A stretch of DNA of 64,000 nt, taken from positions 128,350,001 to 128,414,000 of the forward strand of contig CM075351.1 in NCBI GenBank assembly GCA_037693485.1, in the 5' to 3' direction. Shown here piece after piece: positions 11,201 through 25,800 of this stretch. The stretch's first letter is position 1. Each line of letters begins with the position of its first letter. The stretch comes from Kitagawia praeruptora (lineage: Eukaryota > Streptophyta > Magnoliopsida > Apiales > Apiaceae). The notes below the pieces were generated by a model that was given only the letters and a program-made list of their open reading frames with translations, was not told where the DNA came from and made no database searches. Position numbers and translations under genes: made by a program.

Positions 11201-14200
11201 CAGTGCTAACATTTACAGACAAGAAATTTGGTAATGACTAGTCCACTAAATCGATAAGATGATTAAGTTCCGAAAGTTCACCAGGAGAGCCATAACTGTT
11301 CTCTTCATTGCTTTCAGTAGTTAGTCAAAAACTGGTTAGTTCTAGTTAAGGAATTAAGAGAACTTGAATTGCAAGTCCAGGAATTGAAGAGGATTTTTTT
11401 GGGGTTGGGTAATTGGGATCCTTAACAGGAAAGCTTGTGCTCTTTTCTTTCACCCTCAACTGACTGATTTCAAAGAGGTCCAGTCAGAAATGCTTAAAAA
11501 CCAAAGTGAAGACACCGGATATCATGGATTGTTGCATTTCAGTTGTTGGCCAATAAATTTTCAACTATTACTTAATGTTTCATCCCACTACTTGCAGTTG
11601 ATTGGCGTTTCGGTTACTGGTCTTGAACCGGAGTTTCAGCCAGTTGCTACTTACTTATTACCTCATATAATTTTACACAAACAAGATGCTCGTGATATGC
11701 ATCTACAGGTGAGATATAATATCTCAATTCCTGTACGCACATACATTTATAATGTAATTTCTGTATGTATTGTACTCTCACATAAGTGCCTGTACCTTTG
11801 CCTTTTGACACCTGTGACATTGTAGTTACTACAAGACATGGCAAATCGGTTGACAATGTTCCTTCCACAACTTGAGGTTAATTCCTTCATCTCCAATTGA
11901 TATTCAAGAGTTTCCTTGGGCATCATCTTCTGCTTTCATTTTGATCCTTCTATTCATCCGTCTTATTGTTGTCATAATAATAATTTATTTTAATGAATTT
12001 CAGGCTGAGCTTAACAGCTTTTCAGATGCTCCAGAGCCTAACATACGTTTTCTTGCTATGCTTGCTGGTCCCTTTTATCCGATTCTTTACATTGTAAATG
12101 AGAGGTTCGTAAAAGATGTTAATATTCATATACATTTCTGCAATGAACTCAAAATATTTACTGTTCAAAATTCGAGGGCCAGTATATATAATAGAATAAC
12201 CCTTAGATTTTGGACAATACATTCATGAACGTGTAAGCTGGTCTTGATCAGGATGTGTATTTTTTAGTTGTAACATGGCTGTACAGAAGATTCTTATCAT
12301 ATGCAAAACAAGCCATCTAGTTTTCTACTTTCCTGCGTATTGATGTCTTGGAGAACTTTCACATTTAAAGTCCTCACTATCAAGGCATATGTTCAGATTT
12401 GTATTCCTCCTGTCTTTGAGGTAAAACACCAGAAGTGAAACTTTTATTGTATACAACTACCCAATACAAAGTATTAAGGACCACATTAAAAGGTTTTTAC
12501 AGGGGATAAACATTTATAGAAAGCTTAGAACACACAAACATAAGTCCCTTTTTGTTTTTTTGTTACCCATTTTCATCATCACTCTTTACATTTTTTGGCA
12601 AAACTTCACCATTTTTAGGTGCAAAACCATTCAGATTTTAAGTGGGGCCCTTATATATGTTTCTTATATTAAAGGTATCTATTAAGGTTGGCAGACGGAA
12701 ACACTGCATCAGCTATCAGTAGGTTAACATCTTAACATGCCAGAAGATCCTAGATGCAGCAAGGTTTAGTTGAGCCAAGTCATTAAAGCTGGTCAAAACA
12801 GTGATTTGGAACTTACAAGTCCTCTAGTTTTAAGTTTTGGAAGTGGTCCGGAGTCCAGACTAGCATAGGACAATGAAATCCTCTTATTCGCTCCATCTAT
12901 GTTTTTCTATTAAGCCACCAGAACTATGATGTCAAATTGTCAATGCATAAGCGTTATATGCCTAAGATTTAAGTTCAGGTAAGGCGATTGTGAATCACTA
13001 GCTATGTTTCCCCTTTACCATCCGATTTCAGGCAGCTATGATAGAACTGTGGGATTCAGCTTGCCTGTGCGAACTTAGAGTGGTTTGTATGTTTGTAAAA
13101 TATGGGATGTAGCAATGGTCCAATCCTTGCGAGTTTTTGTAGAAGGCTACTGGTCACAATCTATCGGCATCTTAACTTTTTAAGTGTCAACTCAACCTAA
13201 TGCACTACAACAACATAATCTGTCCCATCCCCATTAATTGTTGTTGAGAATAGCCATTCTTTCCTCAAGGTACTTCTTAATTTTACTCTAATTTCTGTCT
13301 GATCATTGTTGGCATAGCTTAGCGATATCTATTAAATTAAATATTTATAGCTTCATGAGTCACAGGTTAGATCCTTCGTCTAGGCCATGCGTAGGCCTTA
13401 AAAAGAAGTTTTTACTTGCAGAAGTCTAAATTTTAGAGAGTACGCTAACGTGCAAAAGTCTTAAAAAAAACATTTGCTACTATGAACTATTTACATACAC
13501 AATGAGGTCAAGAGACTCTTTACAATTAAAAGAAAAGGATAGCGAGGCAGCTGGTTTTTACCTATCACATGTACCTGATGTCATTCCTTCTTTTTATTAT
13601 ATGTATCTTATAGCATTTACACACTGAAAGAAAGGATTTTTTTTTTCCGGTATATTATTTTGTTTCTGCACAACTAAGAATATTTTGTTATAAAACTATC
13701 AAAAATTGCAGAGAGACTGCTAGATTAGCAGGTAGCAGTACCGACTCTGAAGCTGCTAAGAGCAGTCAGTCATCCTCAGCTTTACTTGTTTCCTCTAATT
13801 TTGAGGTAACTCTTAATCCTTGTCCTGTATTTGCAATCATACTTCTTATAATTATTTTGTATTTAGATTAATATTTAGTTCCTTAGTACAATTAAAGAGA
13901 GATTTCAAAGTCTCTCATAGTGTTGTGTTTGTTTATGATCAGACTATTTTTCGGTGATATGTTACAGATAGATATTTTCATGAATTCACATGTTAATTAA
14001 GCTTTTGCGAGTAATCATACCTTTTCTTCTGAATGATCAGCCAAGGAGATCTCGCACTGCATCGCCTGTAATATTGCCCACATCCAGCTCAATAGTTTTT
14101 CGTCCAGATGCAATAGTTTTGTTGCTAAGGAAGGCTTACAAAGATCCCAATCTTGGAACAGTTTGCAGAATGGTACTGTTATTGTCTATACGTGCACTAA

Positions 14201-16826
14201 GTGCACTTTGAATACATCATACTAAGCTAAAAAGCGTAATGGCAGAAACAAGAAACTATCTGACCGGACTTCTGCTTTCTTTTTTTTCTCAGGCATCTAG
14301 AATACTGCTAAAGTTGGTTGATCCCCGATCAGCTCAAAAAGCATCTATTCCCTCTGATACCACAGCTTCTGTTTCTGACGAGTCTCTTATAGTCGAGCAA
14401 ACTGACCCTGTTTCTTTAGTTGATTATTCAATTTTATTTGGTGAAGAATTCCAGATTTTGGGCGATCATTGGGACTCTAGCTATCTTAATTTTTTGGATA
14501 ATAGGGCCGTTGAAGGAGTTTTACATGTTCTTTACGCTTGTGCGTCCCAGGTAGGCCATTAAATTAATTACTGTTTTCCCTCAGGAGCCAAGTGATGTTA
14601 CGATGTCTTGGCTTTTGTCAAGTCTTGTTCATGATTGTCTTTTTGATCTTATCTATGTTACAGACTCTGTTATGCAGTAAGCTTGCAAATGGCACTTCTG
14701 ACTTTTGGGCGGTACTGCCACTTGTACAAGCATTACTTCCAGGTTAATGTGCAAGATTTCATTCTCAAGAAATTTTTCGAAAGTCAACGGATAAACTATA
14801 CTAAACATACACAGTGCCAATGAGGATTATTTTTTTCGGTGGGGGTAGGGGAAAATGTCTCCCCTGCCCCAAATTAATACCAATCTGGGTCAAACAGTAT
14901 CTGAAATAGGGTTTTTTTTCTTCAAGATAAGCACCTGTGAGAAATACTCACAACCAAAACCCCTTCAACACTTGTACTTTTAGTTTTAGTAAGATTAACT
15001 GTTGCTTCAAGAGAAACAATACCCACTCATGCAGAACTTCAATTTTTACACTAAATTGTTTCTCGAACCTGAAGAAAGTGCTCTCCAATTTTCATTGGCT
15101 CTTTAATTTTTCAAGTTGCATGACTAAGAAGCATTTGACAGTTTCTCTTGTTGTGTTGTAGCACTTCGTCCTAATGTCAGTAGTCCTGATCAGATTGATG
15201 ATGATTTTACTCAATGGAAACAGCCGTATGTGCTATATGCCCTGTCGCAGGTTGTTCCCCATTTGCAGTTAAAGTTTAAGTAATTTTTCTTGTTTCTTAG
15301 AACAGATTGTCTAAGCTTTGCTGTTTTATTTCAGATTGTGGCAATATCATCATCAGCATCATTTCATCCATTGCTTCGTGGATGTGCAGGTTACTTGTCA
15401 TCGTTTTCTCCATCACATGTTGGTCACGCTTTCTTCCTTTTCTACCACTTCTCTAAGGCACTAAGTACTTGCTTAATCTATAAGGAGAATCTGCTTTCTG
15501 ACTGACTGAATTTTTTTTCATTCTGTTTGACAAACTCTCCAGCATAATGATTTCTATTAATCCCAGATAAACTGCTAGAAGAGAGCTTAAGTTTGTCTCC
15601 CTTGTTATCAACAATGTAAAATCATTGGTTGTAAATTTAATTAAACTGCCAAAGAAGAAAGAATTTGAATTCAAATCCGGAGAAAAAGCACCCAGTAACA
15701 GACCTGTAACCTCGTCCTACATTTTAATTAGCCATGTTCTCATCCTGAGAAGATATTTAAAGGTTTTATAACAGACCTGTATCCTCATCCTGAGAAGAAA
15801 ATTAAAAGCTTTTTCAGCTTGATATCATCTATGTATCTATGTACTAAGAATAAAAGGTACTGAAATGCCTATAATTCCTTAATAAATGCCACTGTATTTG
15901 CATACGTAAAAGAACTTTGTCAACATACTGTCTAATGTCTATGTATTCGCTCCACAGCTATGAGCGTCAATTATCAAGCATAGTACTTTTTGCATTCCTA
16001 TCAGTTTCAGATCTTTGTGGCCTTGTTATGGCCATACTAGTTACACTATTGTTTCACAGTTCATATTTGTCAATCGAATTGCTCAATGATAGTTGATTTC
16101 TACTTGTCAATTTTAGGGTAAATATAAAACGTTTTCATGTAATCGTAATTGCACAAGTCAGACGTCATTTGATTGTCCGCACTTGACTGAAATTGTATCA
16201 TGTCATGATTAGTCTGAAAAGATATCAGGTATAAATTAAGGGTGAAATAATACGAGAACATGTATGCCTCTCCATGGGATTTAGTAACATCACATTTAAG
16301 TAATATTACCTTCTTCACAGGCTAGGGCTGCAAGCGTTCTCATAGATCTGTGCTCTGGTGTGCTCGCACCTTGGTTAGGTCAAGTGACTGCAAAGGTTAG
16401 ACAATATATTGTGTACTATGCTTAAATACTCTTCTGTTTTCTGTACATGCTTTCCTAATTTTGTGCCTACTTGATATAGGTAGACCTGACTGTGGAGCTC
16501 TTGGAGGATCTTTTGGGTGTAATCCAAGTATGTTAAGTTTTTAGTAAACTTTTAAATTCCTTGGTATCATGGTTTATTCTTAAGAAAATGTTAATATATT
16601 TTGATAAATAAAATGTGTATGGTTATTTATGTGCACTGTAGTGGGTGGGACTGTCCAACAATGTTGCACTTTGGCATCACCTGCCAAATGGATAGGATCT
16701 ACAAAAGAATTTCTGTTAAGTGTGCAGTCGCATGATACATAGTTTTAAAAATCTAATTCGCATTCAATGCCTCTAAAGTTATATACTGCGCATTTTTTAG
16801 TTTTCCCTCATTTTCGACTATGGAGC

Positions 16827-16865
<39 letters not shown>

Positions 16866-19800
16866 GTAATCATGTCATAAACTACTCCACCCTTCTTGTT
16901 CTTTTCTGCCTGCCTTCTACTTGATGCTTGTTTTTTGTTTGACTGGCCATGCTCTTTATGCCAATTTAAAAAAAAAAAAATCTGATATGCAAGTGTACAA
17001 AATCAAGTTGTTGCAAGACCAAAATGATGAATAATTTAACATAATAATAAGAAAGCGATGCTGTGTAAGGAATTAAAAGATTAATTGATAGTTATTACAT
17101 GTTATTTAGGAACAAATTTGACTAATTAATCATAAGGGTCACGCTCTATGGAGAACTACACTAAACTGAGAACCTGAGAACTCTAATAAGTTTAGTAGCT
17201 GAACTTCAGAATTCATGTGTTTGACTTCAAAATTCAGATGCATAACTTTTAAGTTCAGCAGCAGAAAGTTTGTTGAAAAAAGTAAGTTTAGTCGTAGAAC
17301 TTTGTAGAAAAAGCAAGTTCGTTTGTAAAATTTTTAATTTCATGTGCATAACTTTGAAGTTCAGCAGCAGAAAATTATATTTTTAGTACGAAGCAAAATA
17401 AATTTTGCAGTAGACCTTAATGGTACGTAAGTTCAGTTGTAGAATCTTGTAGAAGAAGCAAGTTCATTTGTAGAAATTTAATTTTATGTGCATAACTTAA
17501 CTTTGAAATTCAGTAGCAGAACACTATAATTTTAGTACGAAATAAAATAGATTTGCAGTAGAACTCAATGGTAAGTAAGTTCGGTTGTAGAATTTTGTGG
17601 ATAAAGCAAGTTCAGTTGTAGAAATTTTTATTTCATATGCATAACTTTTAAATTCAGTTGCAGAACACTATATTTTTATTACAAAACAAAATAGGTTCTG
17701 CAGTAGGATCCAATGGTTCTCCGGTTCTCTTTTAGGTAGTGGTTCATATATAGTTGTATTAGATACGTATATTATTAAAATTATTCTAGATTGTAGTAGT
17801 AGAATAATAAAAAGGATTTGTTACCTATAATTAAATATGGTAGTAGGTCAATAGTTGGAAATAAAGATCTATTGTAAAAGTTTAACGTGGCTTCCAGGTA
17901 ACAGGATTTTAATATGAACTGTTATAATCCTCATTATTTGAGAACTGATGCATATTATGAATTGATAATTCTTGGATAAATATGAGGACTGTGTGTATCT
18001 CTACACATTTCTTGTGGAGATAGGTTTTATCCTTGTTTAAACATTTTTTCCTTACCTTGTGGCCGAACTTCCTGGTACTTTTTGATTTACCTATTTTCTT
18101 TCTACCCAATTTTCACTCTTTGAAGTTAATTAGAAAATTAACACTCAACTGATGCGAAATGCGAAGCACATTCTGCAGCAAGAAGTGATTTTGCCAAGTC
18201 TATTATTTTACATGTCCATAGATCCCGTAATGCTCAAGTTTGAGATTTTCCTACTTAATGGACTATTTACAAGAAGCGATTTTGCCAAGTCTATTATTTT
18301 ACATGTCCATAGATCCCGTAATGCTCAAGTTTCAGATTTTTCTACTTAATGGACTATTTTATGATATCAGATATATGCTTAAACAGTATTATTCACATGT
18401 TAGACAACCATATATCGATAATGATATATATGAAGATTTGAAGATATATTGTGAAGAACTATATGTGGTGTATGAGAAATCCAAGATGCATCAAGCGGAG
18501 TTATTCATTGATTTATGTGCCAAGACTCTTGAAGTGAATTTGGATGTACAAGTTGAATTCGATGATGAAGAGTTTGTCTCTTTTCAAATTGATGGTCTTA
18601 ATCATTTAATGTGCAAATAGGTACAAATTGCTAAGTGGAGATAGATGTCAGTAATTAAAAGTCTCCCTTGAAGATGTCAAAGAAACTTTTCACACAGTCC
18701 CCGTTGACCTCGTTATTCCTGAATGGTTATTGTTAAATATTGTTAAATTAGTGATGTAATTGATTACATATGCAAGTTAGGTAGACTATTCAACTTTGGT
18801 AGGTTGGTAGGTTGCCTAATTTATGATGTAATCCATGATGTAAATGGCTAGAGATGCAGCCTATAAATGGAGGTGTTCTCCTCTATTGTAAAACACAACA
18901 CAATAACAGAAAACGCAGCAGAAGTAGTATAATAAAATACACAGTTCACTGCACCATCTCTCTCTCGTCTATCTATCTCTTTTCTCTCTATATTCAGTCA
19001 TATATATGTATAAATCTGACATGGTATCAGAGCATGTTCAGTTCCTAAGGGAATAATACTGCCCACACAAACACAGATTCTGCCAAAAACTGCTATAAAC
19101 ATCACCCATTCTGCCCAAAAATTCTGCCCAGAAAACACACCAGATTCAGCCCAGATTCTGTCAAATTCTGCCCAGAAAAGACACAACAATATACAAGTTT
19201 TTCAAGGGAAATTTGCTAATTCTGTTTTCAGCAGAGGGGAGTAATTTTCTGCCATTTTCTGGCCAGTTTTTTTTTATGCAGATTCTGTTTCCAGCAGAAT
19301 TTTCTGCCCAGTTTTTTTATTTCTGCAAATTCTGTTTTTCAGCAAATCTTCTTGTAGTGTTGTTGTCTTGAATAATGGCGGAAGTTGTAAATGAGTCGGC
19401 TGCAAGGAACAATACCGGTCAAGGGAGTGTTAAATTTGGTTTCCACGGTACTCCATATGTTAACCCCAAATTTGACGGAAAGAATTTCTTGGAATGGTCG
19501 GAATCTTGCACACTCGCACTTAAATCCCATCGATTGATGAAATATATCAATGGGAAGGCCAAGAAGCCCTTGGCAACTGCTACAAGTTTTGATGATTGGG
19601 ATAGCGAGAATGCCATGGTCAAGTCATGGTTGTTTAACTCTATGGAGTTACGTATTCGCAAAAGTTATCTGTTTCTTGATACTGCGGAAGCTGTTTGGAA
19701 TTCCATCAACCGAACATACTCATATTCGGGTAATATGGCCAAACATTTCGAGGTAAAGCAGAAAATATGGTCTCTAACTCAAGGGGGCAGAACATTGACC

Positions 19801-22800
19801 GAATATTATTCGGAACTCACATCTCTATGGCAGGAGTCAGACCACTACACTGTGTTCGAGTGTAAACAGGCTGAAGACCAAGAGAAGTACCAAAAATTGG
19901 TACAAGAAGAACGAGTGATGAAGTTTCTTGCTGGCCACTACACTGTGTTCGAGTGTAAACAGGCTGAAGACCAAGAGAAGTACCAAAAATTGGTACAAGA
20001 AGAACGAGTGATGAAGTTTCTTGCTGGACTGACAATGGAGTATGATTCAATCAAGAATCAACTCATTGGTCAGATTCCCTTTCCTACAGTTGAAGAAGCA
20101 CATGGCCGTGTGCAGCTCGAAGAGAGTCGGAGAGAAAGCATGGCTCCGACTAATACTGTGCCTGATCGATCTGCACTTTTTACGGGAAGTGTTCAAAATC
20201 AAGGCAAATCAGAACAGGTGACTGGGGCTTCAAAGGGTGAAAAAGATGTTCTCCGGTGTGACTATTGTAATAAGTTATACCATTCTCGTGAAGAATGCTA
20301 TATCTTACACCCACACTTACGAGATCATGGTCGAGGAGGACGAAGCCGAGGTAGTTCATCCGGTAGGAGCTCAGGAAGAGGCACCCAATATAGTGCTCAT
20401 CATACGACGTCTGAAAACCATGCTGATTCTGCTACTTCAGCAACGGGAGCAATAAGTGCAACAGAACTCAATGCTCTCCGTCAGCTATTGTCTCGAATGG
20501 AGACTGATTTACCAGTGACTTCATCTGCCAATTCTGCCCTTGCAGAATCAGGCAACAAACAAAATGCTTGGCAATGGTAAAGGGGTTGAAACCCCTTAAT
20601 AAAGTGGCTATCTACTATAGCACTTGCATCAGCACCTTCTGTATTTTTGACGGCCTAAAATATACTGTGTGGTCGAAAATTCGATAACCGGTATCCCAAA
20701 AGACTCAATAAACTCAAGATCGGTCGATCCTAAAAATGGGTATAGTTGGACGCTCAGATTAAGCTCAAGGGGCTACTAGTGTCCACTCTTCAATCCCAAG
20801 ATAGGTCTTTCATCCGAAGATGGGATTTCGAGTGAGGGGGCGTGTTAAATATTGTTAAATTAGTGATGTAATTGATTACATATGCAAGTTAGGTAGACTA
20901 TTCAACTTTGGTAGGTTGGTAGGTTGCCTAATTTATGATGTAATCCATGATGTAAATGGCTAGAGATGCAGCCTATAAATGGAGGTGTTCTCCTCTATTG
21001 TAAAACACAACACAATAACAGAAAACGCAGCAGAAGTAGTATAATAAAATACACAGTTCACTGCACCATCTCTCTCTTGTCTATCTATCTCTTTTCTCTC
21101 TATATTCAGTCATATATATGTATAAATCTGACAGTTATATAAAGTTAAATTTGCCAGTGGTATATCTCAATAGCTTCCAAAAATTCATGTCCAACTAGCG
21201 TGGATTCCTATTCGAGGTTTATGGACTCTCGTTATACACTGTTGGTCGAGTTTTTTCGCAAAGAAGAGGAGAATGATGCAGAGTATGAACTTAGAAGATT
21301 AATTAATTGTTATTTTAAGTAATCATATAGGAATAAATTAAATTGTAATTCCTTAAATAGGATAATAACATTTTTAGGATTATGTTAGATATTGGTAGTA
21401 ATAATACAAGGATTTGCTTCCTTTGATCAGTTACAGTAGTAGATTAATAGTGAAAAATAGATACTGTTAAGGATTAGTTTTCTTTTTTCTTTTTTTTTTT
21501 TATTTGTTTTATTAGAAACTTACTTGGCTTCCAGTTAATAGGATAACTATATAAACATTTGTAATCTTCATTATTTAAGAGAGGATGATGAATTGATGAT
21601 TAAGATAAATGTGAGGATGTATTTGTGTTACTACCGATTCTCCAGGAAGATATTTTTTATCCTTGTTTCAAGCCTTTTTTCTTAACCTTGTCCTACATTA
21701 AGAAGGAACAGATTAAATCAACATATTTGCATTTAAACATATAGTAATTATTAAGGATTTAAGAAAGTTACAAAATGGGGAGACAAAAGTGAGACACAAA
21801 TAACTGAAGAGAAGGGAAGGGTTGAACACACTACTAACCATCCAATGTGTAGGAAAACTTTCTTCCACTTGGCTAGCAGCGATTTAAATGATGCTCAATC
21901 TTTGTGAAATTACATTGACAGAGTGGATTTCACAAGTCATGTTAAATGCTCATTTGCTTAACATGGTTGCGTTCTAATGCTTATAAATGGTAAATCTTGC
22001 TGTACTATTGATTATCGCTTGATCATGGAAGTGAAGGTGCCATCTTTACTACATCATTTTGGCTTTTAATTGAAATTACTATGTTGTTTACTTTATTTTT
22101 TTTCCATTAGGATGCCCGTCATTCGTTGGCTCGTGCTCGTGCTGCCCTTAAATACATTATAGTGGCTCTATCTGGGCACATGGACGATATTATGGCAAGA
22201 TATAAGGTATTACATCCTGTATTTGTCCGCTTGTCTTAATTACTTCCAAGTTGTTTGCTAGCAAGTCTGTGCTTCAAGTTGAAGTAATCAGACAAACCTT
22301 CATGGAATGTTCCAATAGATTATAATGTAATTGCTGGGTTTACTTGTTTAATGAAATTTCATGTATAAAAACTTTTATCCATAGTGCCTACTGCCTAGTT
22401 ATCAACTAGTTTATAGATGTCCAGTTGATTGACAACAAGAATCCAGATAAATGTTTCATACATATGTTATGTCATTGCCGGTTAAAATTAAGTGTCATTT
22501 ACATAATCAGTGTGACGTATATACCCTCAACATATTCTGTTTGTGATACAATTTTTTATATGTAGAGCCAGTGTATGAGGAAAAGGTCTATCGTTTCGTA
22601 ATAAATCAATGAACCATCTCAACTCAGGAGTCATTTGTCATTGACCGCATCTCCATTAATCTCATGCCATATTATAGATATTTTTTTGTGTGAAAAGGAA
22701 TTCCCTTTTTTACTTTGCGCAATTGCAATTTCGCAATTATAAGCTTATACATATTTCTCAAAACTTATTTAAGCACACCTTGTAAACCTACTTGATATAC

Positions 22801-25800
22801 CATCTCCAGCACTCATCTGTCTCTTTCATTTCAGGAGGTTAAGCATCGGATTCTCTTCCTTGTGGAGATGTTGGAACCTTATCTTGATCCAGCTATAAGC
22901 CCTCTTAAAAGTTCAATAGCCTTCGGAAATGTAGCTCCGATGTTCCTTGAGAAGCAGGAAAACTCTTGCACAATCGCAATCAATGTTATTCGCACAGGAG
23001 TAAAAAAGTTTTCTGTTCTTCCTTCCCTGGAATCTGAATGGAGGCGTGGATCAGTTGCTCCTAGGTTGTATAACTTGCATTATAATCTCGTGGATATTCA
23101 TTTTTCTGATTTGGTTGGCATGGACTAATTTGAAACAAAAGTAATATACTAATATGTACTATTGACATACGTGTAGATCTTTGATCCTTCTTTTGATATT
23201 TTGGATAGTGATTATGTTTCTTAGAGTTACGTGTAGAGCCTTCATCCTTCTTTTGATATTTTGGATAGTAATTATGTTTCTTGTCCTGAGTGGTGCACCA
23301 CCTGACTAGAATACTGACCGTAAGCACAAGCAGGGTCTTAAGATAAATTCCTATTTGTAAAATAATTAAATTATGGCCATGATAGATCATAGAAGTCTTG
23401 TGGTGATTGCTGACTCCCCACAAAGCATAACTAGGTATAGATTTACAGCATATAGTTACTGTCAGTCTGAATCTAACGACAGAAAGTATGTAGAGAGTCC
23501 AATTTTGTCCTGCCTACTATGAATTATGATTTGAATTTAGTAATTTACCATTATAAATTTCTATTCCCGCTTTAATAGTGCAGTTCTTACATACCTATGA
23601 AACAGAAAGTAGGCATCTTGAACATAGTCCAACATAAGTTGATATAACTGATCATACAGCTTTATATACTGTATCTGTAAAGAATTGTTGTATATCTTGC
23701 AGCGTTCTTCTATCTATATTGGATCCACACATGCAGTTACCTTCTGATATCGATCTTTGCAAGTTTAATGTTAATGAGAATTTGGAACAAGTCTCCACTG
23801 GACCACCTCTTTCTTCTGTTCATTATCATGATGGAGTTTCTACAAAGCTTAATAGCCAGGTTGATACTGATTCAAAAGCAGATGTTTCTGATGCTACAAA
23901 GACGGACATTATTGAAGATGTAAGCCTTGTTTTTGCCCCTCCGGTACTTTGGAGCATGGTTTTGACAACTGTCTGTAGCAGCCCTGATAAGTTCACAGAT
24001 ACAAGTGGTTGCCTCATTGACACTAAGGAGAAAAATGCAATGACTCAGTTTCAGAAAAATGTAGGAGTGGATAGGGGTTATGCTATTAGGTATACTGATT
24101 TTCATGCAGATTATCTTCAGCTTGTGACCTATCGTGACTCAGAGTTGTGGGCTACTGAGTTTAAGCGTTTGGCTTTGGATTTGAACTCTCAAAATGAGAA
24201 TTCACCTGAGAGTCATCTGGCTGCTATTGATTCTTTACTTTTAGCAGCAGAATGTTATTTAAATCCCTTCTTTTTGAATTCTTTCAAACAATCTGCAATG
24301 CTAAGCCACAAGACAGATGTTAGCAAGATTAGTAAAACATATGATTTAGCAGACCTTAGAAGGGTCCTGGAAGAGAGCCATAGTAAATTGGACACTGTTT
24401 CTCATCTAGAAAGAAGAAGGGACACAGTTGTTCTTCAAATTTTACTTGAGGCCGCACAATTAGACCTAAAGTTTAAGAGGACATCTTCAGATGGGGAACA
24501 TACTTCATCTGGCGCTAAAGGAAATGCAGAAGTCATAAATCTGTCACAACATGATGATTTATATGTAGATGCCATCACCTTAGTTCGACAGAATCAAGAA
24601 TTGTTGTTCAACTTTCTCATAAAGCGGCTACTTACAGATAAGAATTCCATGCATGAAGTGCTAATGCAGAGTCTTGTATTCTTGTTGCACTCGGCAACTA
24701 AGCTGTATTGTACACCTGAAAATGTCATTGATATTATATTAGAATCTGCTGAGTTCTTGAATGGGCTGCTGGTGTCTTTTTATTATCAGTTTAAAGAAGG
24801 CACTCTGCAGTTAGATCCGGTCAAAGTGCATGAGGTACAACGTCGCTGGGTGCTACTTCAAACGCTGGTGGCTGCTTCAAGTGGTAATGAAGGACTAGAT
24901 AAGTCCGTGGGTATCACCAGCTCCCTCCGTTTTATGAACTTAATCCCTCCTTCTGCCTGGATACAGAAAATACCTACATTCTCTTCCTCTTCCTTTCCTC
25001 TGGTCCGCTTCCTTGGTTGGATGGCAGTATCTCGTAACGCCAAAGTCTATCAAAAGGAGAAGCTGTTTCTTGCTTCAGATCTGTCGCAGCTGATGTACTT
25101 ATTATCTATTTTTTCAGATGAACTTGCAGTATTGGATAGAATTGTTAATCAGAAAAATGAGGAAGCGAGTATTAGTGAAATTAAACATCTGCCAACTGAC
25201 AAAGATATCAAACTTCCTGATCAAATGGCTGTGGATCAATCTTTTCGAGCCATCTACCCTGATATCAGTTATTTCTTTCCTGATATGAAGAAAGATTTTG
25301 AATCCTTTGGACAGATCATATTCGAGGCAGTTAGATTGCAGTTGAGATCTTTGTCTTCAAGTGTTGTTCCAGATCTATTGTGTTGGTTTTCTGATCTATG
25401 TGCATGGCCATTTATCCAGAGAGACGATGATAGGCTATCATCTCCCCGAAATTCTGGTCAGTATAAAGGGTTTGTGGGGAAAAATGCAAAAGCCGTCATC
25501 CTATACATACTCGAGTCCATTGTGGTGGAGCACATGGAAGCAATGGTTCCTGAAGTACCTAGAGTTGTTCAAGTACTTGTATCTTTGTGTCAGGCCTCAT
25601 ACTGTGATGTGTCATTTCTCGAGTCTATATTGCTCTTGTTGAATCCAGTAATTGCATATTCTTTGCATAAGGTGTCTGATGAAGAAAAACTATTGATCGA
25701 TGAAACCTGTCTTAATTTTGAATCTTTGTGCTTCGACGAGCTTTTCCATAATATTAAACCCAATTCCGAGAAACAGGAGATCTCTGAAAAAAGTAATTAC

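Larger units (their letters stand above)
18731..21133 (+). mobile_element. Young gag-only Copia-type LTR retrotransposon (TR-GAG type)
   Basis: Complete 2403-bp element. LTRs of 291 bp (18731-19021 and 20843-21133) start TG and end CA, and I see one C/T difference between them. A perfect 5-bp target duplication GTTAT flanks it (18726-18730, 21134-21138). The primer-binding site TGGTATCAGAGC at 19022 matches the initiator-Met tRNA type used by Copia elements. The polypurine tract is AGTGAGGGGG at 20831-20840. Each LTR has a TATAAAT box (18862 in the 5' LTR) and AATAAA (18931). The interior encodes gag only, so protease, integrase and reverse transcriptase must be supplied by an autonomous relative. 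The near-identical LTRs point to recent insertion. Confidence 0.93.
17048..21705 (+). mobile_element. Old degraded LTR retrotransposon in intron 14
   Basis: Two diverged direct repeats bracket this region: about 17048-18065 (enlarged by an insertion) and about 21282-21705. Shared landmarks in order are AGAAGATTAATTAATTG-like sequence, GGATTTG-TTCCT, GTGGCTTCCAG-TAA-AGGAT, TAATC-TCATTATTT-AGA, a TTTTATCCTTGTTT run and CCTTACCTTGT. I read them as the two LTRs of an old element. The interior keeps no recognisable pol; an open frame at 18240-18620 (IYEDLKIYCEELYVVYEKSK) has no family I know. A younger TR-GAG element is nested inside. Confidence 0.6.

Noticed and set aside
11490..12228. Small open frames near exons 4-6
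   Set aside because: They are exon frames read into introns, or antisense shadows; splice sites explain them.
18240..18620. 126-aa gene in intron 14
   Set aside because: It lies inside a degraded LTR element and begins in a 91-bp tandem duplication; no family or splice support.
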